Origin: Panorpa germanica
Lineage: Eukaryota > Arthropoda > Insecta > Mecoptera > Panorpidae
Assembly: GCA_963678705.1 (NCBI GenBank)
Contig: OY783218.1
Coordinates: 4,288,152 to 4,352,151, forward strand
Direction of reading: 5' to 3'
DNA length: 64,000 nt
In this document: positions 1 through 11,519 of the stretch, piece after piece
Numbering within the stretch: position 1 is the first letter of the stretch
Layout: each line of letters opens with the position of its first letter
Notes under the pieces: generated by a model
The model's input: the letters and a program-made list of their open reading frames with translations, nothing else
Databases searched by the model: none
Told to the model about the DNA's origin: nothing
Made by a program: the position numbers and the translations under genes

Positions 1-739
1 TGGTTATTACCAACATGAATATATCTTAGGTTTTGGTATTTGATTTACACCCCACCTCAACCTCTGTACATTAATTCTCTCTATAACATCCCTTATAAGA
101 TCCGTAGACTATAAACCACCACAAGAACAGATCCATCCCTCGCCCTCACCCTCGATAAGATTCCTTCAGCGATATCTTCTACAATCTGCAGAACAGTGAT
201 TGGAGATGGTTCTTGGAGTGGTTCAAGACGATTTGGTTAATGACAGGTATGGTGGCTGGTGGTATGTCTACTGTCTTCCCTCTGCAACACTCACACCAAC
301 CGATGGGAACACGGTAGGGGAAGGAGAAAAGGGGAGGGATGTCTGTGACGTCGATCTGTGCTTTTCATTAGCATGAGTTCGTGTTTGTGACAGAAACACT
401 CTAAGATGTTATTACGTGGAGTTCTGTCTTGTAATTTCGATATTTGTAATTAAAATATGATTTTAGAACATGAAATATTATTAATTTTACATAATGATGC
501 ATTACGGCATCGCCGTTTGTGTTCGCCGATTACAATATTTGATAGAAGTTATCTCGAGGGAGATATTTACCAGTCGTTGGATTACATTTATGGGTTTTCT
601 TTAAGGCGTATACTACCCCGACATTTAAAGATAGTGATTTGTTTTAACTTGACCTGAAAAAATTTAATTAATACTCGTAACTCTGGTCAACGAAATTTTG
701 TGCCGGAAAAGCTGACTTTTTTCGTAGCAGTTCTAATTT
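1..739. other. no gene seen
   Basis: Mixed-composition start of the window. Short frames such as the one at 457-657 show no similarity I recognise. Confidence 0.5.
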
Positions 740-985
740 TCGAGATACAGGTTAATTGATTTGGCTAATTTGATAAAAATAGTCAACTTCCTCTTTAGAC
801 AGATTCAAGGAAAGCAATATATAGTAATCAGCGAAGATTTCTTCTTGTATCTTTCAATCAATATATATAAAAGAATCAAGCTATCAGTAATGAAAGAATT
901 ATGTAGTGATATTATATTAGGAAATGATTTCCTCAAGCAACAAAACTCGGTGTGCATAAAATTTATAGGGACTAAATCTCCCTAA
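740..985 (+). pseudogene. Ty3/gypsy-like retrotransposon aspartic protease remnant
   Basis: The plus-strand frame ends with LSVMKELCSDIILGNDFLKQ and continues with NSVCIKF. The pattern Leu-Cys-x-Asp-Ile-Ile-Leu-Gly-x-Asp-Phe-Leu is the ILG motif and its surroundings at the C-terminal end of retroviral-type aspartic proteases in Ty3/gypsy elements, preceded here by QGKQY as is usual. The catalytic Asp-Ser/Thr-Gly is not visible upstream, and neither reverse transcriptase nor LTRs were recognised nearby, so this is a short decayed fragment of an old insertion. Function is excluded by truncation. The assignment rests on about 35 residues. Confidence 0.55.
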
Positions 986-1924
986 TTAGCTTACAGGAGC
1001 TAATCTTAAGTACTAACTTTTACATTTTAGTCAAATAGATTTTTGGTAAGTAATATTTTGTTTCACATCATAATAACAAATCTAACACTACTAGATTTTA
1101 TTATTATTACAATATATTTCTGACAATATAATACCAATTTCGGTCATCTCAATACCCGTGTTGACCTAAAAGACATTGAAAAAAAAACAAGGAAATTTTA
1201 GTAGGCATTATTTATTTAGTATGTTTAGTAGGCATTTTTATCAAATTAACTAGATCACTTAGCCTATATCTCAAAAACTAGATATGATAGAGCAAATCTG
1301 ACGGCTATTTTGGGTTAGGACCCAAATGTTACCCAGAAACAGTTAAAAAATGTATTCCTTTTGTTCAATCACCTCAATACTTCCGTGATGTTTTTGTCTT
1401 TTCCAATTTAAGATGAATCATGTGATCATTAGGTTGATTTACAAAGAGTAGTGTAACGAAGAGTGTTCTGAACCGCGGGGATAAATCTTTGCGAGTTAAA
1501 GAGATCAAGTAATATGGGATGTCTATTAAACAAAGAAATAGACAGTGATACATCTACTACACCTTATATAATTCTAATAGCATTCGTCATATGTATTCAC
1601 CAATATTAGGAGCAGCAGGATATTTGTAGACATACGACATCTTACTATTATAATGTTCGTAATGTTCCAATTTAACATGGAAAACTCATAAGAACTCATA
1701 GATATTTATATATATATATATATATATTTCCGGTAACAAAATCTGTATGGTATCTTCTAAACGGCGCCTACAAAGTTTTTTAAATTTTGATATTATGTAA
1801 AGGACGAATTTCTAAGACTTTCTACGTCCCTGAATTTTTCCCTGAATTTCCCTGGAAACAATTATTCTGGAAAAACTGGAAAATTTGAAAAAATACTTTT
1901 GCAAATATCTGACGAACTAGAAAA

Positions 1925-2400
1925 GATAGGAAACTGAAATTTGGTATGTGTATTGAGATCATAATTGTGCACATTTGCCAATAGTTGGACATTTAAAATT
2001 TAAGTTCAGTAGCGGCGCGAATTTCCGGGGGCAATGTTAGAATAGAGTTAGGACGTTCAAATTTAATATGTAGGCTCGCTCTAGAGTGTTATTAATGAAA
2101 AAAAATAAAGAGCCCCAAATTTCCAGTGGCGGCGGGAGTTGAGTTAGTAAAAGCCAGAAATATTGAAAAAGTAGTAATAAAACTTAGGGCATGTATTGAG
2201 ACACTAATTGCGAATGTTGCCAATAATTGGATTACCAAAATATTAATTCAGTAGCGGCGTGATTTTTTGGGGGCAATGTTGCAACAGAGCTAGAACGTTG
2301 ATATTTGGAACGTGGGCTCTATATAGAGTGTCATTAAAGGCAAACTATAGAAAACTGCAACTTTCCAGAGGCGGCGGGCGCTGTGGGCCAAAAACTAGAA
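1925..2400. repeat. diverged ~240-bp tandem units inside the Helitron (mirrored at 5922-6397)
   Basis: Two adjacent units share, in order, a GTATTGAGA block, CCAATA.TTGGA, CAGTAGCGGCG, GGGGGCAATGTT, an AGAGTGT.ATTAA block and TTTCCAG.GGCGGCGGG. The AGTAGCGGCG motif recurs in more diverged form near 2496, 2904 and 3076. Confidence 0.7.
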
Positions 2401-4115
2401 ATATGAAATATATAGAAATAAAAGGCTATAGTTTAGATTATATGTTCTTAGATATAAATAAAATAGATCCCTGTGTTAAAATTTGACAAACTTGTTCAGT
2501 AGCGCAGGTATGTGGGGGGTAATAATGCTAAATATAAATACAAAGCTAAAATTTAGTATGCAGATATAGATTGACAAATTAATAACGAAAATATAAAAAA
2601 AAAATCCTTTTCTTAAGTGTAACACTAGAGTGGGGAGTGATAAACCGAGTATAAGAACAAAATAGAGGTACAACGATGATATTTTGCATGTAAAATATTA
2701 AATAGAAGCACAATAGTTCTCTATAAGTTAGATAGTCAAATTACATTCAATAGTAGAATTGAATTGATTTTTGGTGCGTTCGTTGTGCTGTGAAATCGAA
2801 CAGGAGTGAGAGGTATAGGGGGGAAATAGTTAACAGCCCCAAATATCAAATTAAAAAAATAGAAACTACGCATGTGCATATTTGCGAAAAATAAGTTTAA
2901 CCTTAGTAGCGGCGTGAAATTGGGGAAGTGGGGGCGGGAAAGGCTTTGCCAAAGAGCTCAATTTTAAATTTCGATCATTTATAAAAGTAGATAGTAGTAA
3001 TAAAGGTTATAAAAGTAGAGAGAATTGTTATGAGCAAAATAGATTGTTATGCCTAAAATTTGTCAATTTTATTTCAGGAGCGGGAATTAATGGGGAGGAC
3101 AATATTATATCGTAAATATAAATACAAAAATTAGAACGTAAGATTACAGTGCAGTTTTAATTATGTAAATGAATTGCTGTAATATTGAATTGGTAGTGCC
3201 TGATTGGAGGAGAGGGTGGCGCCGGGGTTCAGGACACCAAGTAACGGTGGTCTTAGAAGAAGTAGCGATAGATTATAATGGCTCTGGAAGATAACCGTGT
3301 TGTAGAATATGTGCTTTGGTGCTGGAAATGTGGGCGGCGGTTCAGGGGATTAAATTGAAAGTACAATAACGGGAAGGATAAGGGCTAGAGATGAGATGAT
3401 TAGGAGCGAACCGCTAGGCTTTCTTAAAAACATAAATGAATTGATGTAATTAGTAGGTTTACATTGAAATGAGTGAAAATTAATTTTATCAAGCATTTAT
3501 CTTATCGAATAATTATTAAAAAATAATATACTTCTAAGGATGAAATTTAGTGTGTAGGTTGCCAGTAAAGTATTAATTATGAAAACTAATTGTTAAGAGT
3601 ATTAGTACGCAGGAGGTAAAAGCGCAAGATTGTTTAATGATTGCGGTAAAAGGGGCGATAGAACAGTGCCCTTATGTGCGATGATTCTCAGGTTGGCTGT
3701 GGTGTTGCAAGTGGGCGCATTGTGGCAGAGGTGCAGAGGAATACAATTGAAAGTGCGAGAACGATACAGAGCATGGAGCCAAGAGGTGATGATTAGTATT
3801 ACGGGGCGGGGCAGTGGACATTTTTCAATACTGCGCTTTATTAGGGTAAATAATAATTTTACACAGAGAGGAGGAAACGAAGGATTATTTAATTATAGTG
3901 CTAAAGCGGGTGCGCTGTGAATGTACTCTAAGGACCGACGATGCTCAGGAAAGAAGCGATACAGAGTGCTGAAGGAAAAAGGCGCTACATGGCTTATGGG
4001 CGGGGGCACTGGAGACTGGTCAATACAGTGCTTTATTACTGTAAATGAAAGAATTATAACAAAATAAAAAAAAAAAGTTTAAAAAAGATATATTATAACG
4101 AAAATTACTTAAAAA

Positions 4116-6592
4116 CTAGCGCTTCGCCCCGTCGCAAAGCGACGTGTATTTAATATTTGTGAATAAATAAATTTATTTGCTAAATTGAAAATAATGCAAA
4201 ATATTATTTTTAAGTAATTTTCGTTATAATATATCTTTTTTAAACTTTTTTTTTTTATTTTGTTATAATTCTTTCATTTACAGTAATAAAGCACTGTATT
4301 GACCAGTCTCCAGTGCCCCCGCCCATAAGCCATGTAGCGCCTTTTTCCTTCAGCACTCTGTATCGCTTCTTTCCTGAGCATCGTCGGTCCTTAGAGTACA
4401 TTCACAGCGCACCCGCTTTAGCACTATAATTAAATAATCCTTCGTTTCCTCCTCTCTGTGTAAAATTATTATTTACCCTAATAAAGCGCAGTATTGAAAA
4501 ATGTCCACTGCCCCGCCCCGTAATACTAATCATCACCTCTTGGCTCCATGCTCTGTATCGTTCTCGCACTTTCAATTGTATTCCTCTGCACCTCTGCCAC
4601 AATGCGCCCACTTGCAACACCACAGCCAACCTGAGAATCATCGCACATAAGGGCACTGTTCTATCGCCCCTTTTACCGCAATCATTAAACAATCTTGCGC
4701 TTTTACCTCCTGCGTACTAATACTCTTAACAATTAGTTTTCATAATTAATACTTTACTGGCAACCTACACACTAAATTTCATCCTTAGAAGTATATTATT
4801 TTTTAATAATTATTCGATAAGATAAATGCTTGATAAAATTAATTTTCACTCATTTCAATGTAAACCTACTAATTACATCAATTCATTTATGTTTTTAAGA
4901 AAGCCTAGCGGTTCGCTCCTAATCATCTCATCTCTAGCCCTTATCCTTCCCGTTATTGTACTTTCAATTTAATCCCCTGAACCGCCGCCCACATTTCCAG
5001 CACCAAAGCACATATTCTACAACACGGTTATCTTCCAGAGCCATTATAATCTATCGCTACTTCTTCTAAGACCACCGTTACTTGGTGTCCTGAACCCCGG
5101 CGCCACCCTCTCCTCCAATCAGGCACTACCAATTCAATATTACAGCAATTCATTTACATAATTAAAACTGCACTGTAATCTTACGTTCTAATTTTTGTAT
5201 TTATATTTACGATATAATATTGTCCTCCCCATTAATTCCCGCTCCTGAAATAAAATTGACAAATTTTAGGCATAACAATCTATTTTGCTCATAACAATTC
5301 TCTCTACTTTTATAACCTTTATTACTACTATCTACTTTTATAAATGATCGAAATTTAAAATTGAGCTCTTTGGCAAAGCCTTTCCCGCCCCCACTTCCCC
5401 AATTTCACGCCGCTACTAAGGTTAAACTTATTTTTCGCAAATATGCACATGCGTAGTTTCTATTTTTTTAATTTGATATTTGGGGCTGTTAACTATTTCC
5501 CCCCTATACCTCTCACTCCTGTTCGATTTCACAGCACAACGAACGCACCAAAAATCAATTCAATTCTACTATTGAATGTAATTTGACTATCTAACTTATA
5601 GAGAACTATTGTGCTTCTATTTAATATTTTACATGCAAAATATCATCGTTGTACCTCTATTTTGTTCTTATACTCGGTTTATCACTCCCCACTCTAGTGT
5701 TACACTTAAGAAAAGGATTTTTTTTTTATATTTTCGTTATTAATTTGTCAATCTATATCTGCATACTAAATTTTAGCTTTGTATTTATATTTAGCATTAT
5801 TACCCCCCACATACCTGCGCTACTGAACAAGTTTGTCAAATTTTAACACAGGGATCTATTTTATTTATATCTAAGAACATATAATCTAAACTATAGCCTT
5901 TTATTTCTATATATTTCATATTTCTGGTTTTTGGCCCACAGCGCCCGCCGCCTCTGGAAAGTTGCAGTTTTCTATAGTTTGCCTTTAATGACACTCTATA
6001 TAGAGCCCACGTTCCAAATATCAACGTTCTAGCTCTGTTGCAACATTGCCCCCAAAAAATCACGCCGCTACTGAATTAATATTTTGGTAATCCAATTATT
6101 GGCAACATTCGCAATTAGTGTCTCAATACATGCCCTAAGTTTTATTACTACTTTTTCAATATTTCTGGCTTTTACTAACTCAACTCCCGCCGCCACTGGA
6201 AATTTGGGGCTCTTTATTTTTTTTCATTAATAACACTCTAGAGCGAGCCTACATATTAAATTTGAACGTCCTAACTCTATTCTAACATTGCCCCCGGAAA
6301 TTCGCGCCGCTACTGAACTTAAATTTTAAATGTCCAACTATTGGCAAATGTGCACAATTATGATCTCAATACACATACCAAATTTCAGTTTCCTATCTTT
6401 TCTAGTTCGTCAGATATTTGCAAAAGTATTTTTTCAAATTTTCCAGTTTTTCCAGAATAATTGTTTCCAGGGAAATTCAGGGAAAAATTCAGGGACGTAG
6501 AAAGTCTTAGAAATTCGTCCTTTACATAATATCAAAATTTAAAAAACTTTGTAGGCGCCGTTTAGAAGATACCATACAGATTTTGTTACCGG

Positions 6593-6627
<35 letters not shown>

Positions 6628-6690
6628 TCTATGAGTTCTTATGAGTTTTCCATGTTAAATTGGAACATTACGAACATTATAATAGTAAGA
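4116..6690 (-). mobile_element. non-autonomous Helitron (inner copy, inserted in reverse)
   Basis: Read on the minus strand, the element begins TCTTACTATTATAATG at 6690 after an A. It ends with the hairpin at 4144-4130 and CTAG at 4119-4116, followed by T. It is complete (2575 bp) and nearly identical to the outer copy. By eye I found one substitution (T2396 versus C on the minus strand at 5926) and an AT-dinucleotide tract 8 bp longer here. It sits at an A^T of the outer element (aaaaA^Taatatt). The near-identity implies a recent insertion, or a recent duplication. Confidence 0.85.
4130..4144 (-). other. Helitron 3' hairpin of inner copy
   Basis: CGTCGCAAAGCGACG, a perfect 6-bp stem with a 3-base loop. 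On the minus strand it is followed by ten bases and CTAG. Such hairpins mark the rolling-circle transposition terminus. Confidence 0.8.
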
Positions 6691-6752
6691 TAATATTTTG
6701 CATTATTTTCAATTTAGCAAATAAATTTATTTATTCACAAATATTAAATACA

Positions 6753-6767
6753 CGTCGCTTTGCGACG
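6753..6767 (+). other. Helitron 3' hairpin of outer copy
   Basis: CGTCGCTTTGCGACG, then GGGCGAAGCG and CTAG|T. Identical in sequence to the inner copy's terminus. Confidence 0.8.
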
Positions 6768-6781
6768 GGGCGAAGCGCTAG

Positions 6782-7634
6782 TCATATATTATAATGTCCC
6801 AGGTGTATATTTATATTCTTATAGTCTTATATTCTTATATTCTTATATTCTTATATTCTTATATTCTTATATTCTTATATGTTTATATGTTTGGTTCGAA
6901 TTTTGTATGGCATCTCGAAAACGGCTCCAGGGAAGTTTTTAAAAATTTTCTATTTCGTAGAGAAAAAAATTCTAAGACTTTTGGCGTCCTCGGATTTTTC
7001 CCTGAATTTCCTGGAAACCCGTAATTTTGGAAAAACTGGAAAAAAAGTGAGCCCTTTTTTGCTGTATTACTTTGAGTTAATAAGAGATTGAAAGTTGAAA
7101 TTTTGCATCTGTATTAAGATATTCAATGCTAACATTTCTCAAAAATTAGAAATTCAAAAATTGAAAAAGGGGGGGTTGAAGAAATTCGGGGGCCCGGTAG
7201 GGAACTTTGGAGAAAGTTCATATTCTGGATTCTAGAATAATTAAGTATATTATTAATAAAAAAAAATTCAAAATTCCAAAATTTTATTTGGGGGCACGGG
7301 GGCAGTATTTGCCGAGAGTAAAAATTGTGCTAGAAAGTTGAAATTTTGTATATAGGCTAATCTTGGTAACTTATTTACGAATCGAAAAAAAAAATCCCAA
7401 ATTTTGAAAAAAAGTTGGTCAAATAACGCATAAATTGAAAATATTTTTTATTTTGACAAAAAAAATTATTTTTTTAGTCAATTTATATGTGTTAATGTAT
7501 ATGTGCGCGAGTTTATTTATTATTTCAATTTAAAAATAGAACAGTGAAATATGAAATTTAATTACGAATTATTTTATTGGATTCCAATGATACACGCCAA
7601 AAAGACGTCGCATTGCGACGGGGGTAAACTCAAG
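6782..7634 (+). mobile_element. related Helitron, first of two head-to-tail copies
   Basis: Begins TCATATATTATAATGTCCC directly after the CTAG of the preceding Helitron. Its 3' hairpin CGTCGCATTGCGACG (7606-7620) is followed by GGGGTAAACT and CAAG, which looks like a mutated CTAG terminus. Its 5' half is diverged from, but alignable to, the palindromic family (shared TTTTTCCCTGAATTTCC and GGAAAAACTGGAAAA). It has no coding capacity. Confidence 0.7.
6812..6880 (+). repeat. TATTCTTA minisatellite near a Helitron 5' end
   Basis: About eight copies of an 8-bp TATTCTTA unit, one degenerate (TATAGTCTTA). The paired Helitron downstream has essentially one unit at the equivalent place (about 7662), so the array expanded or contracted in one copy. 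Confidence 0.85.
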
Positions 7635-8426
7635 TATATTATAATGTCCCAGGTGTATATTTATATTCTTATATGTTTATGTGTTTATATGTTTGGTTCG
7701 AATTTTGTATGGCATCTCGAAAACGGCTCCAGGGAAGTTTTTAAAAATTTCCTATTTCGTAGAGAAAAAAATTCTAATACTTTTGGCGTCCCCGGATTTT
7801 TCCCTGAATTTCCTGGAAACCCGTAATTTTGGAAAAACTGGAAAAAAGTGATCCCTTTTTAGCTGTATTACTTTTAATTCGTATAAGATAGAAAGTTGAA
7901 ATTTTGCATGTGTATTAAGGTATTCAATACTGACATTTCTCAAAAATTAGAAATTCAAAAATTGAAAAAGGGGGGGTTAAAGAAATTCGGGGGCCCGGTA
8001 GGGAACTTTGGAAAAAATTCATTTTCTGGATTCTAGAATAATTAAGTATATTATTATTAAAAAAAAAATTCAAAATTTCAAAATTTTATTGGGGGGCACG
8101 GGGGCAGTATTTTCCGAGAGTAAAAATTGTGCTAGAAAGTTTAAATATAGGCTAACCTTGGTAACTTATTTACGAATCGAAAAAAAAATCACAAATTTTG
8201 AATAAAAGTTGTCCAAATATCGCATAAATTCAAAATATTTTTTATTTTGATATAAAAAATGTATTTTCTTAGTCAGTTTTTATGAAAAATTAATTGTTAT
8301 TAAATTTAAAATCAATATAGTACGAATTTATTTATTATTTCAATTTAAAAATGGAATTAAATTTTGACATGAAATTCAAACCACTCATAAAAAACAAACG
8401 TCGCTTGCGACGGGGGTAAAAGCTAG
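7635..8426 (+). mobile_element. related Helitron, second head-to-tail copy
   Basis: Starts TATATTATAATGTCCCAGG (expected TC mutated or lost). It ends with hairpin CGTCGCTTGCGACG (8399-8412), GGGGTAAAAG and CTAG (8423-8426), followed by T. Highly similar to 6782-7634 over the first ~550 bp, and more diverged toward the 3' end before the conserved hairpin. Non-autonomous. Confidence 0.75.
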
Positions 8427-11400
8427 TGTTACTATATAATTCCAACTGTATTCCGTTAAATTTTCTATCAGTATACGGTCTAAAGTCTTTGAATCTTCCT
8501 TGGATGTTAGCTAAGAGTAACTGTGTCAATGTTTCATTTAGAACACTTCACGCTGTTGGCAACCTCTTGAGACACAACAAGCAACAAACAAGCCCTCTTC
8601 GCACCCTTCTTTGTATTTATGTGGTTTTAGAATTGTGTTTGTAAGCCTCTTGTTTCTGCTCTTTGAAGATATTATTAAGTCCCTACTTGTGGTTTAAATT
8701 ACCGTGTTAAAACACAACTTGCAGATGGTGAAGAATAAATCAACACCAACGACAATTCGATCAAAATACATTTTTATTCAAATACTAATACACGATATTA
8801 AAATCCCCCCAAATCGAATCAGCATACAATATTTCCCTAAAATAACACCATCCGCCAGCTTATCCTAATTCCATATTAGATTATTTTTAGCGTGAATTAA
8901 AACAAGCACGAGTATTTAGGTTAATGACGTCAGACCAGTCAATTTCAAATTTCATTATTAATTAGTGCAATGGTATAGAAGAAAAAACGGACCACGTGCT
9001 ATCCCTTTTTTCCCCCACTCGAATGTATTACAGCATCTCCACACATCTCCTATTGGAAATACCTTCCAATCACCGTCTATATGTATTATAAATATAAAAG
9101 AAATCAATGAAGTTATCTGGTTAATTCTAGAACGATTTAATTCTTTGAGTATTTACCTTTAGATAAAATTACGTGAATAATAAATAATGAAATTCTATTA
9201 TACTAGAGCTTTGGCAGGTCTAATATTTACTTAATCATCTCTATCAGAATTGCATTTTTAAACACGCCAATTAATTAATTAGTAATTAATTCTTTATAGA
9301 TCTTATTTAAATTTATTAAATTTATTAATAGCAAATTTGTTATTCTAAATTTTGTTCTCCTTAATGGCAAGTCAAGTTTTTACTGAAGTATTTATGTATA
9401 CTGGATTTAATTTTATTTTGGGACTGTTTTCACAAGTGCATTGCACCTTGAAGCAACTATCACACTTTTCATTACCAAAATCTTGAAGTAAGTTTCCATA
9501 TTTTCATTATGTTTTTAAAAAAATTTCGTAACTATATATTTTTGAATATTATACCTATTTCAAAGTATTTTATTTTTTTAGTCTTTTATTTTATTTATTA
9601 TTGTATAGAAAAGGTATAGTTAGTTCAGAGGTTATAAAAGCGCTCTAAATCTATAGTACGATAATGAATTTTATCTTATTCGTTTCTGTACACATTATAG
9701 AAAAATAAGTGAGTTTATACCCCACAAATTGTTTTAAGTATGAGTCGCCGACGAACTCTCGTAATTTGAACTATATAACATTAGGTTTTCAATATTAGTA
9801 GGTGATGATAACATTCTATAGTTTTGTTACAAATTTCAGTATCATAAATCGCTTGATGGACGAGAAGTATTCGTATGAATAACACCGGTATTACAACGGA
9901 TGGATAGAAAATATGGTGGATAAACGAATAAGCCACTTTTATTATGGCGATCCCTTCGGGGCCCTGACTAGAGGAGGTGGAGGCTGGGGCTAGGGGCTTC
10001 AGGTTATGGCAATCATCATATACGAAGACATACTCATAAGCAATCGACGAATCGACAACTAACAACAGCAGTGCTTGAAAATGTAACGTCACAGTTTATT
10101 TTACATAAATATAAATTATGAATTACCAAAATATTACTTCAAACAAGCAGAAGCATATTATTTTAATATTATTGTAAATAAACAGGTATATTTCTGGAAT
10201 TCTGAACTTCCAAAGTTCAAATACTTTGGAAGTAAACGCAATCGATTAATTAACATGTTTGAAACATATTTGAAACAGTGGAGAATTAGAACAAATATGA
10301 AAATATGTGACAGAAATTAGAAGGAAAAGATTCCAAGGAGAAATGAAGAGCAACAGAAGAACTATGAAACATCTGGAAGGAAACCAACATGGTGCAATAT
10401 TGAGGTACAAGACGGGAAGGAGAGATCAAGAGGAGCAATTTAACGAATATAAATTTAAAGAAGTCTTAATCTAATTAATATATATATGGACCAAATAGTT
10501 TATAGGCTTTAGGACAATATATTGATGTTACAGCTAAAACGATCAAAATTCGATCAATTTATCAATCAATGAATCTCAAAAGACAGTAAAAACCAGTTGC
10601 TTTCTTAATTTACAACTTATTAAAATTCCATAAATGTGTTACCTTTAACATTAACTATCACGTTTATCCCTGAAGAACTTGTCTAAGTCGTCTATTTTCC
10701 TGTTATCAATTTTCTATTTTCTTTTTATCAATGCTACTAAAAGTTGTTTACTTCTTGCATACACAACATTAGAAATTCCATTTCAAACACACAAAAAAAT
10801 GAGATTTCGTGGGCAGTGGCTAAAAAATCACCGAGATGCAACGATTGGAGCATGCAGAATTCTATAATTTGTGGTTCAATACACAGACATTATTATGGGG
10901 TAAAAACCTAATATAAAATTTAAAATCGTACCCCTTTCCATCCCCTTTGGAGCATCTCCCGTGGCCGTGGTGTTTTCTCTCCATCGTGTCCGACATCGGG
11001 GATTCGCGGTTTATGAGTATAAGAGGAGGACATACCAGCTACTATCGTGTACCATACTTTAGAGCCTAGTACTCGGATGAACTCCCGCGGATTTAAGCTT
11101 TTGCTTTTGTATTTACCTTCAGGCATTTAAGTTTTCAATGAAGCGAAAATCAAGAGAACTGTTTGGACCACAGCATCCACAAGCAAGCGTCCGACGAACA
11201 CGTAAACATTATCATCCTCTCACTTTATACATCTATGAACTTCTAAAGGTATTATTAGATTATGAATTTTAAAATTAATTCATATTTTAATCTTACAACA
11301 TTTGCAATATATTATTGAAAATATTTTCGATATTTTTGTTGGATATTTTGAAACAATAATAAAACATTTTTGCATTCATGCAGATAATGAAAGCAAAACA

Positions 11401-11519
11401 ATTTGATGTAGCGTAATAGTTAATACAGACTTGCGATTCTATTACGAACTTAAAGAATAGAGGTTATTGAACAGGCCTAGTGCTTGTTCTAGTCGTTAGG
11501 TAAACTTGTTTCTTTGAAT
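8427..11519. other. no gene seen; unassigned repeat at 9657-9780
   Basis: AT-rich sequence without a convincing exon. 9657-9780 is a diverged copy of 60949-61075, with shared blocks around ACATTATA, TTGTTTTAAG.ATGAGTC and GATTTGAACTA. 10310-10450 is purine-rich and could be another LINE scrap. Confidence 0.5.

Larger units (their letters stand above)
1640..6690. repeat. giant inverted repeat, two ~2.48-kb arms with a 91-bp spacer
   Basis: The left arm 1640-4115 is the reverse complement of 4207-6690, and positions x and 8322-x pair across most of its length. The spacer 4116-4206 is itself the reverse complement of 6691-6781, immediately outside the right arm. The layout L-M-L'-M' is exactly what insertion of a reversed copy near the 3' end of an identical copy produces. 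A transcript through it could fold into a kilobase-scale hairpin. Confidence 0.92.
1640..6781 (+). mobile_element. non-autonomous Helitron (outer copy, interrupted)
   Basis: The outer copy consists of 1640-4115 plus 6691-6781, about 2.57 kb when joined. It begins TCTTACTATTATAATG after an A at 1639. It ends with the hairpin CGTCGCTTTGCGACG (6753-6767), ten bases and then CTAG (6778-6781), followed by T. These are the canonical Helitron features: 5' TC, a 3' hairpin about 10 bp before CTRR, insertion between A and T, and no target duplication. It encodes no Rep/helicase, so it would depend on an autonomous relative. The short frames inside, such as 2259-2486 and 3630-3920, lack any recognisable similarity. 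It is split at 4115/6691 by a second copy of itself. Confidence 0.85.

Noticed and set aside
2259..2486. 75-codon frame and its mirror copy at 6063-5836
   Set aside because: It lies across the internal tandem repeat of the Helitron and resembles no protein.
3630..3920. 96-codon open frame in the Helitron, repeated as 4692-4402 on the minus strand
   Set aside because: It is duplicated only because the element is. No domain, biased composition or start context supports coding, and it is read across AT/GC repeat modules.
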